A DNA stretch of 63,989 bases, taken from the NCBI GenBank assembly GCA_023231005.1, contig JALNWG010000019.1, positions 1-63,989 on the forward strand. The letters run 5' to 3'. Within the stretch, counting starts at the first letter, position 1; every line of letters begins with the position of its first letter. The position numbers were made by a program, and so were the translations under genes. This document shows, piece by piece, positions 27,303-36,482 of this stretch. The DNA comes from Bacteroidales bacterium (lineage in GTDB: Bacteria > Bacteroidota > Bacteroidia > Bacteroidales > FEN-979). The notes below the pieces were generated by a model. That model searched no databases. It had not been told where the DNA came from and was given only the letters and a program-made list of their open reading frames with translations.

Positions 27303-29261
27303 TTATACATCAATATTGGCGTATTTTGCATTTTTTTCGATGAATTCTCTCCTTGGGGGCACATCATCACCCATGAGCATGGAGAAAATCCGGTCGGCTT
27401 CAGTGCCATTTTCAATGGTAACCTGACGTAAAGTTCTGAATTCCGGATTCATAGTTGTCATCCACAATTGTTCAGCGTTCATTTCACCGAGACCTTTGTA
27501 CCGTTGTATATGGACACCGGAATCTTTACCATTGCTGAGTTCTGCTACAATTAGTACCCGTTCTTCTTCCGTCCAGCAATATCGCTGTGTAGCTCCTCTT
27601 TTGATCAGGTAGAGAGGTGGTGTGGCAATGTAAACGTATCCGTTTTCAATCATTTCTTTCATGTATCTGAAGAAGAAAGTCAAAATCAAGGTGGCGATAT
27701 GGCTACCATCCACATCAGCATCCGTCATAATGACTATTTTATGATAACGCAATTTATCCAGATTTAGTGCTTTACTGTCATCTTCTGTGCCAATTGTTAC
27801 CCCCAGGGCTGTATAAATGTTTTTTATTTCCTCGCTGTCGAATACTCTGTATTGCATGGCTTTTTCTACATTCAGAATCTTTCCGCGCAGCGGCAAAATA
27901 GCTTGATACCTTCTGTCACGTCCCTGCTTTGCAGTTCCTCCTGCCGAATCACCTTCAACCAGGTATAACTCGCATTTGGAAGGATCTTTATCTGAACAGT
28001 CGGCAAGTTTACCTGGTAAACCTGATCCGGAGAGAACATTTTTGCGTTGGACCAGCTCTCGTGCTTTACGGGCAGCATGACGTGCTGTTGCAGCCAGGAT
28101 AACTTTATTGACAATGATTTTAGCTTCTTTAGGATGTTCCTCCAGGTAGTTAGAAAGAATTTCACTGGTGATTTGATCTACAACACCCATTACTTCATTG
28201 TTTCCCAGTTTTGTTTTTGTTTGTCCTTCGAACTGAGGCTCCTGAACTTTCACAGAGATGATGGCGGTCAACCCTTCCCTGAAATCATCACCATTGATAT
28301 CGAATTTTAATTTCGCGAGCATTCCGGTTTTATCGGCATAGCTTTTCAAGGTACGGGTGAGCGCTCTACGGAATCCTGCCAGATGGGTTCCCCCTTCATG
28401 TGTGTTGATGTTATTGACATAAGCATGGATGTTCTCCGAAAATGAGGTATTGTATTGCATGGCAATTTCCATGGGAATGTTGTTGCGCTCCCCTTCCATA
28501 CAAATGGGTTCGGGAATCAATTTTTCACGGTTGGCATCAAGGTAAAGCATGAAATCGCTGAGCCCGTTTTTGGAAAAAAAGGTCTCGGTGACAAAAGTTC
28601 CCTGCTCGTTTTTTTCACGTTCATCTGTAATGATAAGGGTGATCCCTTTGTTCAGATAGGCCAATTCACGCAAACGGGAGGTCAGAATTTCATATTCGTA
28701 TTTTTCAACGATAAAGATGGAGTTGTCTGATTTAAAAGTGACCTCAGTTCCATTGCGCTCAGTGTCTCCAATGATTTTAACAGGATATAAAGGTTTCCCA
28801 AATTCATACTCCTGCTCATATATTTTTCCACCCCGGAAAACCGTTACTTTCATTTTTGATGATAGGGCATTAACAACCGATACCCCAACTCCATGAAGTC
28901 CTCCCGATACTTTATAGGTGTCTTTGTCAAATTTTCCACCGGCATGAAGGACCGTCATTACAACTTCAAGAGCCGATCTTTTTTCTTTTTCGTGAAAATC
29001 GGTCGGGATTCCCCGGCCATTGTCCAACACAGTCACAGAATTATCCGGATGTACGGTGACTTCAATCCTATTACAAAATCCTGCAAGGGCTTCGTCAATG
29101 GAGTTGTCCACGACTTCATAAACAAGATGATGAAGCCCTCGAACATTGACATCACCAATATACATGGCAGGGCGTTTCCTTACTGCTTCTAATCCTTCTA
29201 ATACGGTAATGTTTTCTGCTGTATAGTTTGAACTCGCAATTTCTTTTTCTATGTCTGTCAT
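27303..29261 (-). CDS. gyrB: DNA gyrase subunit B
   Basis: The 652-residue protein starts at the ATG at 29261 (a TTG at 29267 would add only two residues). It has the GHKL ATPase domain (GLEAVRKRPAMYIGD, VVDNSIDEALAG, VLDNGRGIP, GGLHGVGVSVVNALS), a transducer domain, and TOPRIM motifs (CELYLVEGDSAGG, IVIMTDADVDGSHI). The C-terminal block QRYKGLGEMNAEQLWMTTM is typical. The length is that of GyrB without the large proteobacterial insertion. With GyrA it introduces negative supercoils. Confidence 0.98.
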   Translation of the reverse strand: MTDIEKEIASSNYTAENITVLEGLEAVRKRPAMYIGDVNVRGLHHLVYEVVDNSIDEALAGFCNRIEVTVHPDNSVTVLDNGRGIPTDFHEKEKRSALEVVMTVLHAGGKFDKDTYKVSGGLHGVGVSVVNALSSKMKVTVFRGGKIYEQEYEFGKPLYPVKIIGDTERNGTEVTFKSDNSIFIVEKYEYEILTSRLRELAYLNKGITLIITDEREKNEQGTFVTETFFSKNGLSDFMLYLDANREKLIPEPICMEGERNNIPMEIAMQYNTSFSENIHAYVNNINTHEGGTHLAGFRRALTRTLKSYADKTGMLAKLKFDINGDDFREGLTAIISVKVQEPQFEGQTKTKLGNNEVMGVVDQITSEILSNYLEEHPKEAKIIVNKVILAATARHAARKARELVQRKNVLSGSGLPGKLADCSDKDPSKCELYLVEGDSAGGTAKQGRDRRYQAILPLRGKILNVEKAMQYRVFDSEEIKNIYTALGVTIGTEDDSKALNLDKLRYHKIVIMTDADVDGSHIATLILTFFFRYMKEMIENGYVYIATPPLYLIKRGATQRYCWTEEERVLIVAELSNGKDSGVHIQRYKGLGEMNAEQLWMTTMNPEFRTLRQVTIENGTEADRIFSMLMGDDVPPRREFIEKNAKYANIDV

Positions 29262-29294
29262 AATCAATATATTATAAATAATTTAATGTGTAAA

Positions 29295-29302
29295 CAAAGG
29301 TA
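29295..29302 (-). promoter_or_regulatory. -7 element for gyrB
   Basis: TACCTTTG on the minus strand, 33 nt upstream of the gyrB ATG, matches TAnnTTTG. No -33 TTG is obvious. Confidence 0.5.
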
Positions 29303-29409
29303 CAATTTTTTCTCCGAATCTGGAGTATGAAAACATCAATAAAACCAACCATTTTATTAACAATTTTCAAATAAAAAATGAATTTGGGAAAAAAGATAAT
29401 CAGGAAGTG

Positions 29410-30471
29410 TCAGAATGAAAAACCGACTAATTTTTCCCTGATTATTTCAGCGGCATGACCATCACCAAAAGCGTTTTTCCGGGGTGCTGCGGGAAGGGGG
29501 CGATTTACGGCATTTACTATTTGTTCCGGATCACTCCCGGCAATTATATTCCAGTCATCGTGGAGGGTTTCCACCCATTCCGTTTCGGTTCGTAAGGTAA
29601 TACATGGCTTATTAAGGAAATAGGCCTCCTTTTGAAGCCCCCCCGAGTCGGTTAAAACCTTTTCACTATTCATGATGAGGTTTAGCATCGGCAGATAACC
29701 CACAGGATCAATGAAATGGATATGATGATCAGTGAAATTGATCGATTCAATAAATTTTCGGGTACGAGGATGCAATGGAAGAACAATTTCGTAAGGAAGT
29801 TTTGAAAAGGCAGCAAAAATGTTTTTCAGGTTTTCTGGATTGTCGGTGTTTTCTGCCCGGTGGATGGTAGCCAGTAAATATTTTTGCGGGATTCCCTGAA
29901 TTGTATATAGCCCGGGGTCTAATAAAATCTTTGTCTGGAAATGTAAAACCGAATCATACATTACATCTCCTGTAAAAGTGGTGATTTTCTCCAACCCTTC
30001 TTTTTTAAGGTTTTCGATGGCTGTATACGTAGGGGCAAAAAGAAGATCGGAAATGGAATCGGTAACGATTCGGTTGATTTCCTCCGGCATCTTCCGGTTA
30101 AAACTGCGTAGTCCGGCTTCTACGTGTGCCAGGGGAATGTGCAGTTTTGTTGAGGCAAGGGAACCGGCCAGGGTAGAATTTGTATCGCCATAAACTAAGG
30201 TAATATCCGGTTTTTCTTTTAAAAGAATCTCTTCAATTCCTTGCAACATGAGCCCTGTTTGTTGTGCATGACTGCCCGATCCAACTTCCAGGTTATAATC
30301 GGGTTCAGGGATATTTAACTCTTCGAAAAAGATACCCGACATGTTTTTATCATAATGTTGCCCGGTATGGAGCAATATTTCTTGAATATCAGAATCAGTA
30401 CGCAAAATACGGGTCACGGTAGCTGCTTTAATAAATTGTGGCCGGGCTCCGACTATCGATACAATTTTCAT
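29410..30471 (-). CDS. wecB: UDP-N-acetylglucosamine 2-epimerase (non-hydrolysing)
   Basis: The 353-residue protein contains VGARPQFIKAATVTRIL, HTGQHYDKNMSGIFF, VYGDTNSTLAGSLAS, HVEAGLRSFNRKMPEEINR and LTDSGGLQKEAYFLNKPC, a complete set of WecB/GT-B epimerase motifs. It converts UDP-GlcNAc to UDP-ManNAc for envelope polysaccharide. It lies 22 bp downstream of rnpB on the same strand and could be partly transcribed by read-through. No partner dehydrogenase (wecC) is nearby. Confidence 0.95.
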   Translation of the reverse strand: MKIVSIVGARPQFIKAATVTRILRTDSDIQEILLHTGQHYDKNMSGIFFEELNIPEPDYNLEVGSGSHAQQTGLMLQGIEEILLKEKPDITLVYGDTNSTLAGSLASTKLHIPLAHVEAGLRSFNRKMPEEINRIVTDSISDLLFAPTYTAIENLKKEGLEKITTFTGDVMYDSVLHFQTKILLDPGLYTIQGIPQKYLLATIHRAENTDNPENLKNIFAAFSKLPYEIVLPLHPRTRKFIESINFTDHHIHFIDPVGYLPMLNLIMNSEKVLTDSGGLQKEAYFLNKPCITLRTETEWVETLHDDWNIIAGSDPEQIVNAVNRPLPAAPRKNAFGDGHAAEIIREKLVGFSF

Positions 30472-30493
30472 GATTTTGAATAATTAAAAAAAA

Positions 30494-30843
30494 GCAACAG
30501 ATCTATAAGCGGGATTCTGTAATTTTCTGTCATTTATCTCCGTTTGATGTCACCATCAAACTTTAGCGACCTACCCTCCAGCATTGGACGAGCTACCCTT
30601 AACAGCTGGTATACTTGGTCTTTCAACCCATGAGGTTTACCCCTTCCACCGATCACCCGGCAGGAGCGTGGTCTTTTACACCGCGTTTTCACCCTTACCC
30701 TGCTATCACAGCAGGGCGGTTCTTTTCTGTGGCACTTTCTGTATTCTGGAATGAACCAGAACCCTTCCCGTTAGGAAGCATGGTGCTCTTTGTTGTCCCG
30801 ACTTTCCTCCACAATTGAATGTGACGACAGAACGATCTGTTGC
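30494..30843 (-). ncRNA. rnpB: RNase P RNA, bacterial type A
   Basis: On the minus strand the 5' part contains GAGGAAAGTCGGGACA (the conserved P4/J region) and the 3' part ACAGAATCCCGCTTATAG, both hallmarks of RNase P RNA. The ends pair as helix P1: GCAACAGATC (5') with GATCTGTTGC (3'), 10 perfect base pairs at 30834-30843 and 30494-30503. A run of T follows the 3' arm (30487-30493), consistent with termination. The length of about 350 nt is normal. It processes the 5' end of pre-tRNAs. Confidence 0.95.
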
Positions 30844-30847
30844 CTTG

Positions 30848-30855
30848 CAAAGTTA
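30848..30855 (-). promoter_or_regulatory. -7 element for rnpB
   Basis: TAACTTTG on the minus strand ends 5 bp before the P1 5' end of rnpB, exactly where a -7 box should be for transcription to begin near 30843. Confidence 0.65.
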
Positions 30856-30877
30856 CAAATAATCCGTCAATTATGGA

Positions 30878-30885
30878 TACATTTG
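30878..30885 (+). promoter_or_regulatory. -7 element for the MATE gene
   Basis: TACATTTG on the plus strand, 39 nt upstream of the ATG at 30925, is divergent from the rnpB promoter. It supports the ATG at 30925 over earlier in-frame codons that lie inside rnpB. Confidence 0.5.
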
Positions 30886-30924
30886 CCGGTTCTATGGCTA
30901 TTGAAACAACCAAGAGGCGTTTTT

Positions 30925-32304
30925 ATGAAGGATTTTAGTTATGGGAATGAAAGCAGACTGATATTCAGATTTGCCATCCCCATATTATTGGGAAATGTGT
31001 TTCAGCAATTTTATAATCTTGTCGACAGTGTGATCGTTGGGAAATTTATTGGGAAAGAAGCATTAGCGGCTGTAGGAACATCGGGGCCGATTATTTTCCT
31101 TCTTGTTTCATTTATCATCGGGATCACCATGGGATTTACGGTTGTTGTTTCCCAGTTTTTTGGCGCTAAACAAATAGAAAATGTTAAAAAGACCATCAAC
31201 ACGCTTTATATTTCTATGTTTTTTACCTCCATTTTTGTCGGCGTTGGAGGTGTTTTACTCAGTGATTGGATTTTTCGGATAATCGATTTGCCGCCTCAGG
31301 TAGTTCCAAATGCTAAAATTTTTCTGAACATTTTTTTAGCGGGTTTGATTTTCCTTTTTGGTTATAACAGTACAAGTGCGATATTGCGGGGGTTAGGCGA
31401 TTCAAAAACTCCATTATATTTTCTGATCGGTTCGGTAAGCCTTAATATCATTCTTGATCTCGTATTTGTTCCTTTACTTCATTGGGGAGTCTGGAGCGTA
31501 GCATTAGCTACCATCATTTCAGAGGCAGTGGCATTCATTGCTCAGATTTTATACCTGAACAAGTATCACAAGGTAATCAAATTTTCATTAAGGGATTTGA
31601 CGTTTGATAAAGACATTTTTTATAAAAGTATGAAAATCGGGATCCCTACGGGATTACAACAAACTTTTGTTGCAGCTGGAATGGTGGCCTTGTATTGGGT
31701 TGTTAACCAGTTTGGTATCAATGCCAACGCCGCTTATAGCGCGGCAGGACGGGTTGACAGTTTTTTAGCGATTCCAGCCATGAGTTTTTCTATTGCATTA
31801 TCGGCTTTTGTGGGTCAGAATCTGGGCGCTAACCGTCCCGATAGGGTGAAAAAAGGCTTCCATGCTACTTTATTGATCGTATCTGTTATAACGGTTGGGA
31901 TATCCATTATCGCGGTGACATTCAGCGGCCTTTTAATGCGGATGTTTACCAACGACCCGGTTGTGATAGCAATCGGACGAGAGTATCTTGTGATTGTTGG
32001 TGCTTTTTATCTCCTATTTGCCTTAATGTTTGTTATCGTTGGAGTTTTGCGGGGTGCCGGCGATACCCTTATTCCAATGTTTATCAGTTTGATTTCATTA
32101 TGGTTGATCCGGATTCCGGTAGCTTACGTACTTTCAATGAACACCTCTCTGGGAATCCAGGGCATCTGGTGGGCTGTTCCGATTGGCTGGTCTTCTGGTT
32201 TGATTCTTTATTATTTATATTACCGGAAGGGAAGGTGGAAATCAAAAGTTGTAGTGAATTATCCTCGGGGAACTGTCCCTGTTACCGAAAGATCAACGGA
32301 GTGA
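30925..32304 (+). CDS. MATE-family multidrug exporter
   Basis: The 459-residue protein has 12 predicted transmembrane helices in two homologous halves. Motifs include LIFRFAIPILLGNVFQQFYN, LVDSVIVGKFIGKEALAAVG, ILRGLGDSKTP, the second-half GIPTGLQQTF and GVLRGAGDTLIPM. It exports cationic compounds by Na+ or H+ antiport. The longest frame starts at 30790 inside rnpB; the ATG at 30925 (MKDFSYGNE) is the family-like start. Its 3' end overlaps the opposing glycosyltransferase by 12 bp. Confidence 0.92.
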   Translation: MKDFSYGNESRLIFRFAIPILLGNVFQQFYNLVDSVIVGKFIGKEALAAVGTSGPIIFLLVSFIIGITMGFTVVVSQFFGAKQIENVKKTINTLYISMFFTSIFVGVGGVLLSDWIFRIIDLPPQVVPNAKIFLNIFLAGLIFLFGYNSTSAILRGLGDSKTPLYFLIGSVSLNIILDLVFVPLLHWGVWSVALATIISEAVAFIAQILYLNKYHKVIKFSLRDLTFDKDIFYKSMKIGIPTGLQQTFVAAGMVALYWVVNQFGINANAAYSAAGRVDSFLAIPAMSFSIALSAFVGQNLGANRPDRVKKGFHATLLIVSVITVGISIIAVTFSGLLMRMFTNDPVVIAIGREYLVIVGAFYLLFALMFVIVGVLRGAGDTLIPMFISLISLWLIRIPVAYVLSMNTSLGIQGIWWAVPIGWSSGLILYYLYYRKGRWKSKVVVNYPRGTVPVTERSTE

Positions 32305-33597
32305 TATCTGGTTTAAAATTGTAGCCAGATCACCGGTGAGTTCTTTCCTTGAATATTTGCTGATATTTACCGGATAAGTAGCAGGGATGCCTGATTTATA
32401 ACGGTGATAGTAATACAGTATATTTTTCTTCATCGTTTCAATATCTTGAAAATCGGAGAGTAATCCTGATTTTGTTTCGGATAAAATATCAGCTGCATCC
32501 CCATCAGGAGGACCAACACATAAAATCGGCCTTCCTGCAGCCAGATATTCAAATAATTTCCCGGTCAAAATCATTTTGGAATTTGGAGTGTTGTTAATGA
32601 TCAATAATAACACCTGTACGGACTGTTGTAATCGGGTAACTTCATCGTGAGGCAGATAATTGATTTTTGTGACAAGAGAAGTAAGTCCGAATTCAGCAAG
32701 AGAAGCTGTAACCGAATAATCAACCTTTCCAACAAGTTTTATTTCCAGATCCTTTCCAAACTGTTCTTCTTCAATTAACAGGGAAGATAAAGCTTTCCAT
32801 AAAGAAATAGGATTTCTCGAACTAACGAGGGTTCCGATGTGTGCAATGGAAAATTTTTCATCCAATGAAGCCGGCTTTCTGTTTTCGATATCCGCCCCGT
32901 CATATCCATTGGTAATGACCTTATATGTACGTGGATAGATTTGAGAAAAATTATCTGCCATGGTCTGGCTGATCACAGTAACAGCAGTTGCTTTTTTTAG
33001 AACGCGTAGTTCCAAAGTGTGATGTTTGTTATTGGCCCACTTGCTAAGTCGGAGATCATGATAAAAATCGATGTTGGTCCAGGGATCACGAAAATCGGCT
33101 AACCACGGAAGACCGAATTTTTTTGAAATCGACTGGGCAATGAGGTGCATACTGTGAGGAGGCCCGGTAGAGATGATGACATCAACCGGGTGTTCATGAA
33201 GCCACTTTTTTAGATAGCGAATCGATGGCTTTATCCAGAAACGGCGTGCATCGGGAATAAAAAAATTTCCCCTGATCCAAATGGAGAAATTTTCCAAGGT
33301 GGCATTTTTTTGTTTTTCTGATAAAAATGCAGCATTTATTTTTTGATCCTTTTTTTGACCTAAAAGTTTTTTGTAAGCACTATAAGGTTCCCAAATAGGA
33401 TATTTCAAAATTTCAAGGTCGGCTGGAATATCTTGTTCAAGAGAAAAGTCAGTTTCGGGATATTCTGGATTTTGAGGAGTAAAGATTACCGGTTCCCAGT
33501 CAAATTCACGAAGGTATTTGACAAATTTCAACCAACGTTGTACTCCCGCTCCCCCTGATGGAGGCCAATAATATGAAATTATCAGGGCCTTCTTCAT
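32293..33597 (-). CDS. Glycosyltransferase, GT4-like (GT-B fold)
   Basis: The 434-residue protein has the N-terminal GT-B start LIISYYWPPSGGAGVQRWLKF, IISTGPPHSMHLIA and LPWLADFRDPWTNI in the acceptor half, and KLFEYLAAGRPILCVGPPDGDAADIL in the nucleotide-sugar half. It probably transfers a sugar during surface polysaccharide synthesis at the cytoplasmic face. The ATG at 33597 overlaps the stop of the upstream yfhO-like gene as ATGA, so the two are coupled. Confidence 0.9.
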   Translation of the reverse strand: MKKALIISYYWPPSGGAGVQRWLKFVKYLREFDWEPVIFTPQNPEYPETDFSLEQDIPADLEILKYPIWEPYSAYKKLLGQKKDQKINAAFLSEKQKNATLENFSIWIRGNFFIPDARRFWIKPSIRYLKKWLHEHPVDVIISTGPPHSMHLIAQSISKKFGLPWLADFRDPWTNIDFYHDLRLSKWANNKHHTLELRVLKKATAVTVISQTMADNFSQIYPRTYKVITNGYDGADIENRKPASLDEKFSIAHIGTLVSSRNPISLWKALSSLLIEEEQFGKDLEIKLVGKVDYSVTASLAEFGLTSLVTKINYLPHDEVTRLQQSVQVLLLIINNTPNSKMILTGKLFEYLAAGRPILCVGPPDGDAADILSETKSGLLSDFQDIETMKKNILYYYHRYKSGIPATYPVNISKYSRKELTGDLATILNQISLR

Positions 33598-36071
33598 GCT
33601 TTCTTTTTCGAACATCTCCAAAGTTCAAATCCTCCCAGTATAAGAACAGTAAGAACCAGGAGGATAGAGCTAATCAAGGAGATTTTTTCACCGATGATAT
33701 AGACCTTGGGTTCAAATTTAAAGACGAGTTGATGGGATCCGGCCGGAAGTACCATGGCTCGTAATACATAATTGGCCCTGAAATGTGGAGTCAGTTTACC
33801 GTCAATATATGCATTCCACCCTTTGGGATAATAAATTTCAGAAAAGACAGCCAATCCGTTATGACTTGTATTGTACTGGTAAGAAAGTTCATTAGGTGTA
33901 TAATTGACCAGCATAATTTTTGCAAGAGAATCTTTACCCGGAGAATAGCTTTTCAACTGATCGGCGAATACCTTATCCACGATGGCCATTGAGTCTGCCC
34001 TGAGATCTTTCAATGCCTGGATTTCACCATCCGCATTGTTGACTAACTTGTACGATTTAACAAACCATGCATTGCCCATCGCGTTTGTATTTGGAAAGGC
34101 GGCTGGTTGTTTGTTGTTGTCAGGGAGAATAAAATACTTGGTATTAAGCATGTTAAGCACTGGTGTTTTAGCAGTGCTCATGGTACCTGCGAATGTTTGG
34201 ATGTCTTTGTCAATTCCATTTTCAATCAATTCCTGATATCTCCGTAGTTTAGCGCCATGATATCCGCCAATCGACTTATGAAAATAAGATGTTCCAGCAT
34301 CATTAAAAGTACTGGTAGTAAGATTCAATACCCGGTAATCGGGGGTTTTGTCTTGTAAAATCTGTAGGTCGGCGGGGGATGGTTCATAAGGATTTTCAAC
34401 TTTTGTTTTTGAAGAAAAGTTGTCATTATTGAGATACCGTTTGTTCACTGTGAACATATCGATCAAGATGAATAAGACCAACGATAAATAAACATATTGT
34501 TTTTTAATTTTTTCAAATAGCAATGCCCAAAGCATTAAAGCCGTCAGGGTAATAAAGACAAAAGCCCGAACTGCGTCCATACGGAGCAGGCTTGCTCTGT
34601 CGTCGCGAACTGCTTTCATAAACCAATCCGGAAGTTGTTGAGCCATGCTCTTATCATTCGGACCAACAAAATCAAGGAACATTCCCGGGAAAAGTACGAA
34701 AAGAAGGCTCAATCCGCCAACCACGATAAAGGCGATCTGAAGTCCTCTGAACATTGCTTTCCTTTCATCCCGATGATCTACCAGGGTTTTAACAGCAAGA
34801 ATTCCAAGAAGGGGCATGGTAAACTCTGCGATGACCAAAGTCATGGAAACAGCTCTGAATTTATTATATCCTGGAATATAATTAAGAAAAAAATCGGTTA
34901 TCGGCATGAAATTATGTCCCCATGCCAGAACAAGAGAAAGGAGTGTTCCGGCCAACAACCACCATTTGATTGGACCTTTAACAAGGATTAAACCGAGTAC
35001 AAACAGAAAGCAAATGATGGCACCAACATAAACAGGTCCTGAAGTAAAAGGTTGATTCCCCCAGTAATAAAGATAGGAAACAGGTTGACTCTGATATTGC
35101 TGGATGATAGAAGGATCAACGCCGTTGTTTTTCATGGCTTTTATTACCTCGGAGTTGTCACTCAGTTTGGCCCCTGATGCCCCGCCATAATAGTTGGGGA
35201 TAAGCAAAGTCATGGTTTCGCCAATTCCGTAGCTCCATTGGGTAGCATAATCTTTATCGAGTCCGGAAGTCCGGTTATGTTGTTCCGTTGTCAGCTCTGT
35301 TTTTCCCCGAATGGTGTAACTGCCATATTCATAAGTTGCCCAGAGACTTGTAATGTTGGTTAGTACGGCAAACGCTACAGCAATAAGAAGAACACCCACC
35401 GAGATGAAAAACGGGGATAGCTGTTTGAACCGGATGGCGTGGATCAGTTTAAACAGACCGAGCAGCAGCGCTATCATAGCCAGGTAATAGGTGATCTGGG
35501 GGTGATTGGCTTTTACTTCGAGCGAAAGAAAAATAGCCGTCAGAATTCCACCCCAGAGGTATTTGCGTTTCATGGTCAGGATCATCCCTGCAATGACTGG
35601 TGCCATATAAGCGATGGCCAGCGCTTTTGAATTATGGCCGGCATCAATAATGATAAAGAAGTAAGAGGACATTCCAAAGGCAATGGCTCCTCCAATGGCC
35701 AGCCAGGGATCAACTCCCATAACCAGAAGAAGGATAAAGAATCCCAGAAAATAAAGGAATACCAGATTGGCTGGATGGGGTAACCCTAAGGTCAGAATTT
35801 TATCAAGGTAACCCAACACGTTACCAGTATATTTCACAGAGATTTGATATGCCGGCATTCCGCCAAACATGGAGTTGGTCCAGAGTGGCTCATGCCCGGT
35901 TTTTTCACGGAAGTCAACAATCTCTTTTGACATTCCTTTGAAATTTACAATATCACTTTGCATGATCTTTTTTCCTTCTAACAAAGGGCTGAAGTAGATC
36001 AGGGTGATAAGAAGAAAAATAACGATGGCAGCGCCATAGGGAAGGAGCTTTTTGAAATTGAAATTTTTCAT
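33594..36071 (-). CDS. YfhO-family polytopic membrane protein
   Basis: The 825-residue protein has an N-terminal signal or first helix (PYGAAIVIFLLITLIYF), about 12-13 transmembrane segments to residue 560, then a large soluble C-terminal domain and a final helix (ISLISSILLVLTVLILGGF). Conserved YfhO features include MQSDIVNF and EPLWTNSMFGGMPAYQIS after the first helix. In Firmicutes, YfhO is linked to lipoteichoic-acid glycosylation; a glycan-transfer role coupled to the following glycosyltransferase is inferred. Confidence 0.85.
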   Translation of the reverse strand: MKNFNFKKLLPYGAAIVIFLLITLIYFSPLLEGKKIMQSDIVNFKGMSKEIVDFREKTGHEPLWTNSMFGGMPAYQISVKYTGNVLGYLDKILTLGLPHPANLVFLYFLGFFILLLVMGVDPWLAIGGAIAFGMSSYFFIIIDAGHNSKALAIAYMAPVIAGMILTMKRKYLWGGILTAIFLSLEVKANHPQITYYLAMIALLLGLFKLIHAIRFKQLSPFFISVGVLLIAVAFAVLTNITSLWATYEYGSYTIRGKTELTTEQHNRTSGLDKDYATQWSYGIGETMTLLIPNYYGGASGAKLSDNSEVIKAMKNNGVDPSIIQQYQSQPVSYLYYWGNQPFTSGPVYVGAIICFLFVLGLILVKGPIKWWLLAGTLLSLVLAWGHNFMPITDFFLNYIPGYNKFRAVSMTLVIAEFTMPLLGILAVKTLVDHRDERKAMFRGLQIAFIVVGGLSLLFVLFPGMFLDFVGPNDKSMAQQLPDWFMKAVRDDRASLLRMDAVRAFVFITLTALMLWALLFEKIKKQYVYLSLVLFILIDMFTVNKRYLNNDNFSSKTKVENPYEPSPADLQILQDKTPDYRVLNLTTSTFNDAGTSYFHKSIGGYHGAKLRRYQELIENGIDKDIQTFAGTMSTAKTPVLNMLNTKYFILPDNNKQPAAFPNTNAMGNAWFVKSYKLVNNADGEIQALKDLRADSMAIVDKVFADQLKSYSPGKDSLAKIMLVNYTPNELSYQYNTSHNGLAVFSEIYYPKGWNAYIDGKLTPHFRANYVLRAMVLPAGSHQLVFKFEPKVYIIGEKISLISSILLVLTVLILGGFELWRCSKKKA

Positions 36072-36162
36072 GGAGGTTCGTTTATTCGTCTGGAGATAAA
36101 ATAAAAAAAGAAGATAATTTGACGTTACCTTCTTTCTTTATGCAAAATTGCGTAAAATTTAA

Positions 36163-36177
36163 ATTGATCTGATCAAT
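36163..36177. repeat. Inverted repeat between yfhO and rpmH
   Basis: ATTGATC-T-GATCAAT is a perfect inverted repeat with 7-bp arms, 16 bp past the rpmH stop. There is no T-run, so it is not a classic terminator; it may be an operator for the yfhO-like gene or an mRNA 3' stabiliser. Confidence 0.4.
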
Positions 36178-36192
36178 CAATTGTAGAAAAAA

Positions 36193-36354
36193 TTATTCTT
36201 TATCTAATTTTTCGTCAGATACAGTTAGTTTTTTTCTTCCTTTGGCCCTTCTTGAAGCCAATACCTTGCGTCCGTTAACAGAAGCCATCCGTTCACGAAA
36301 ACCATGTTTATTTTTTCTCTTTCTGTTGGAAGGCTGGTAAGTTCTCTTTGTCAT
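36193..36354 (-). CDS. rpmH: 50S ribosomal protein L34
   Basis: The 53-residue basic protein starts MTKRTYQPSNRKRKNKHGFR, the L34 signature, followed by RMASVNGRKVLASRRAKGRKKL. The C-terminal extension (TVSDEKLDKE) is typical of Bacteroidota L34. The ATG at 36354 is preferred over an upstream frame extension because the promoter lies between them. It is not next to rnpA here, unlike the usual rpmH-rnpA arrangement. Confidence 0.97.
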   Translation of the reverse strand: MTKRTYQPSNRKRKNKHGFRERMASVNGRKVLASRRAKGRKKLTVSDEKLDKE

Positions 36355-36376
36355 CTCGCAATAATTTTTAGGACTG

Positions 36377-36407
36377 CAAAAGTATAACAAAATTGTTTAA
36401 AACCAAA
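36377..36407 (-). promoter_or_regulatory. Full Bacteroidota promoter for rpmH
   Basis: On the minus strand TTTG (36404-36407) and TACTTTTG (36377-36384) are 19 nt apart, giving a complete -33/-7 pair 22 nt before the rpmH ATG. Confidence 0.7.
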
Positions 36408-36482
36408 AATATTTTATTCAATTCTTTATAATCGAGGAGATGAGGCATTGTGTTTTTTGTTCAGAAGGGCCATTTTATAATC

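Noticed and set aside
29394..29447. Inverted repeat at the end of wecB (AGATAATCAGG / CCTGATTATTT)
   Set aside because: One arm is inside coding sequence, there is one mismatch and no T-run, so it is not a convincing terminator.
30790..30924. Upstream extension of the MATE gene
   Set aside because: It lies over the 5' half of rnpB and its promoter; the family-like start is the ATG at 30925.
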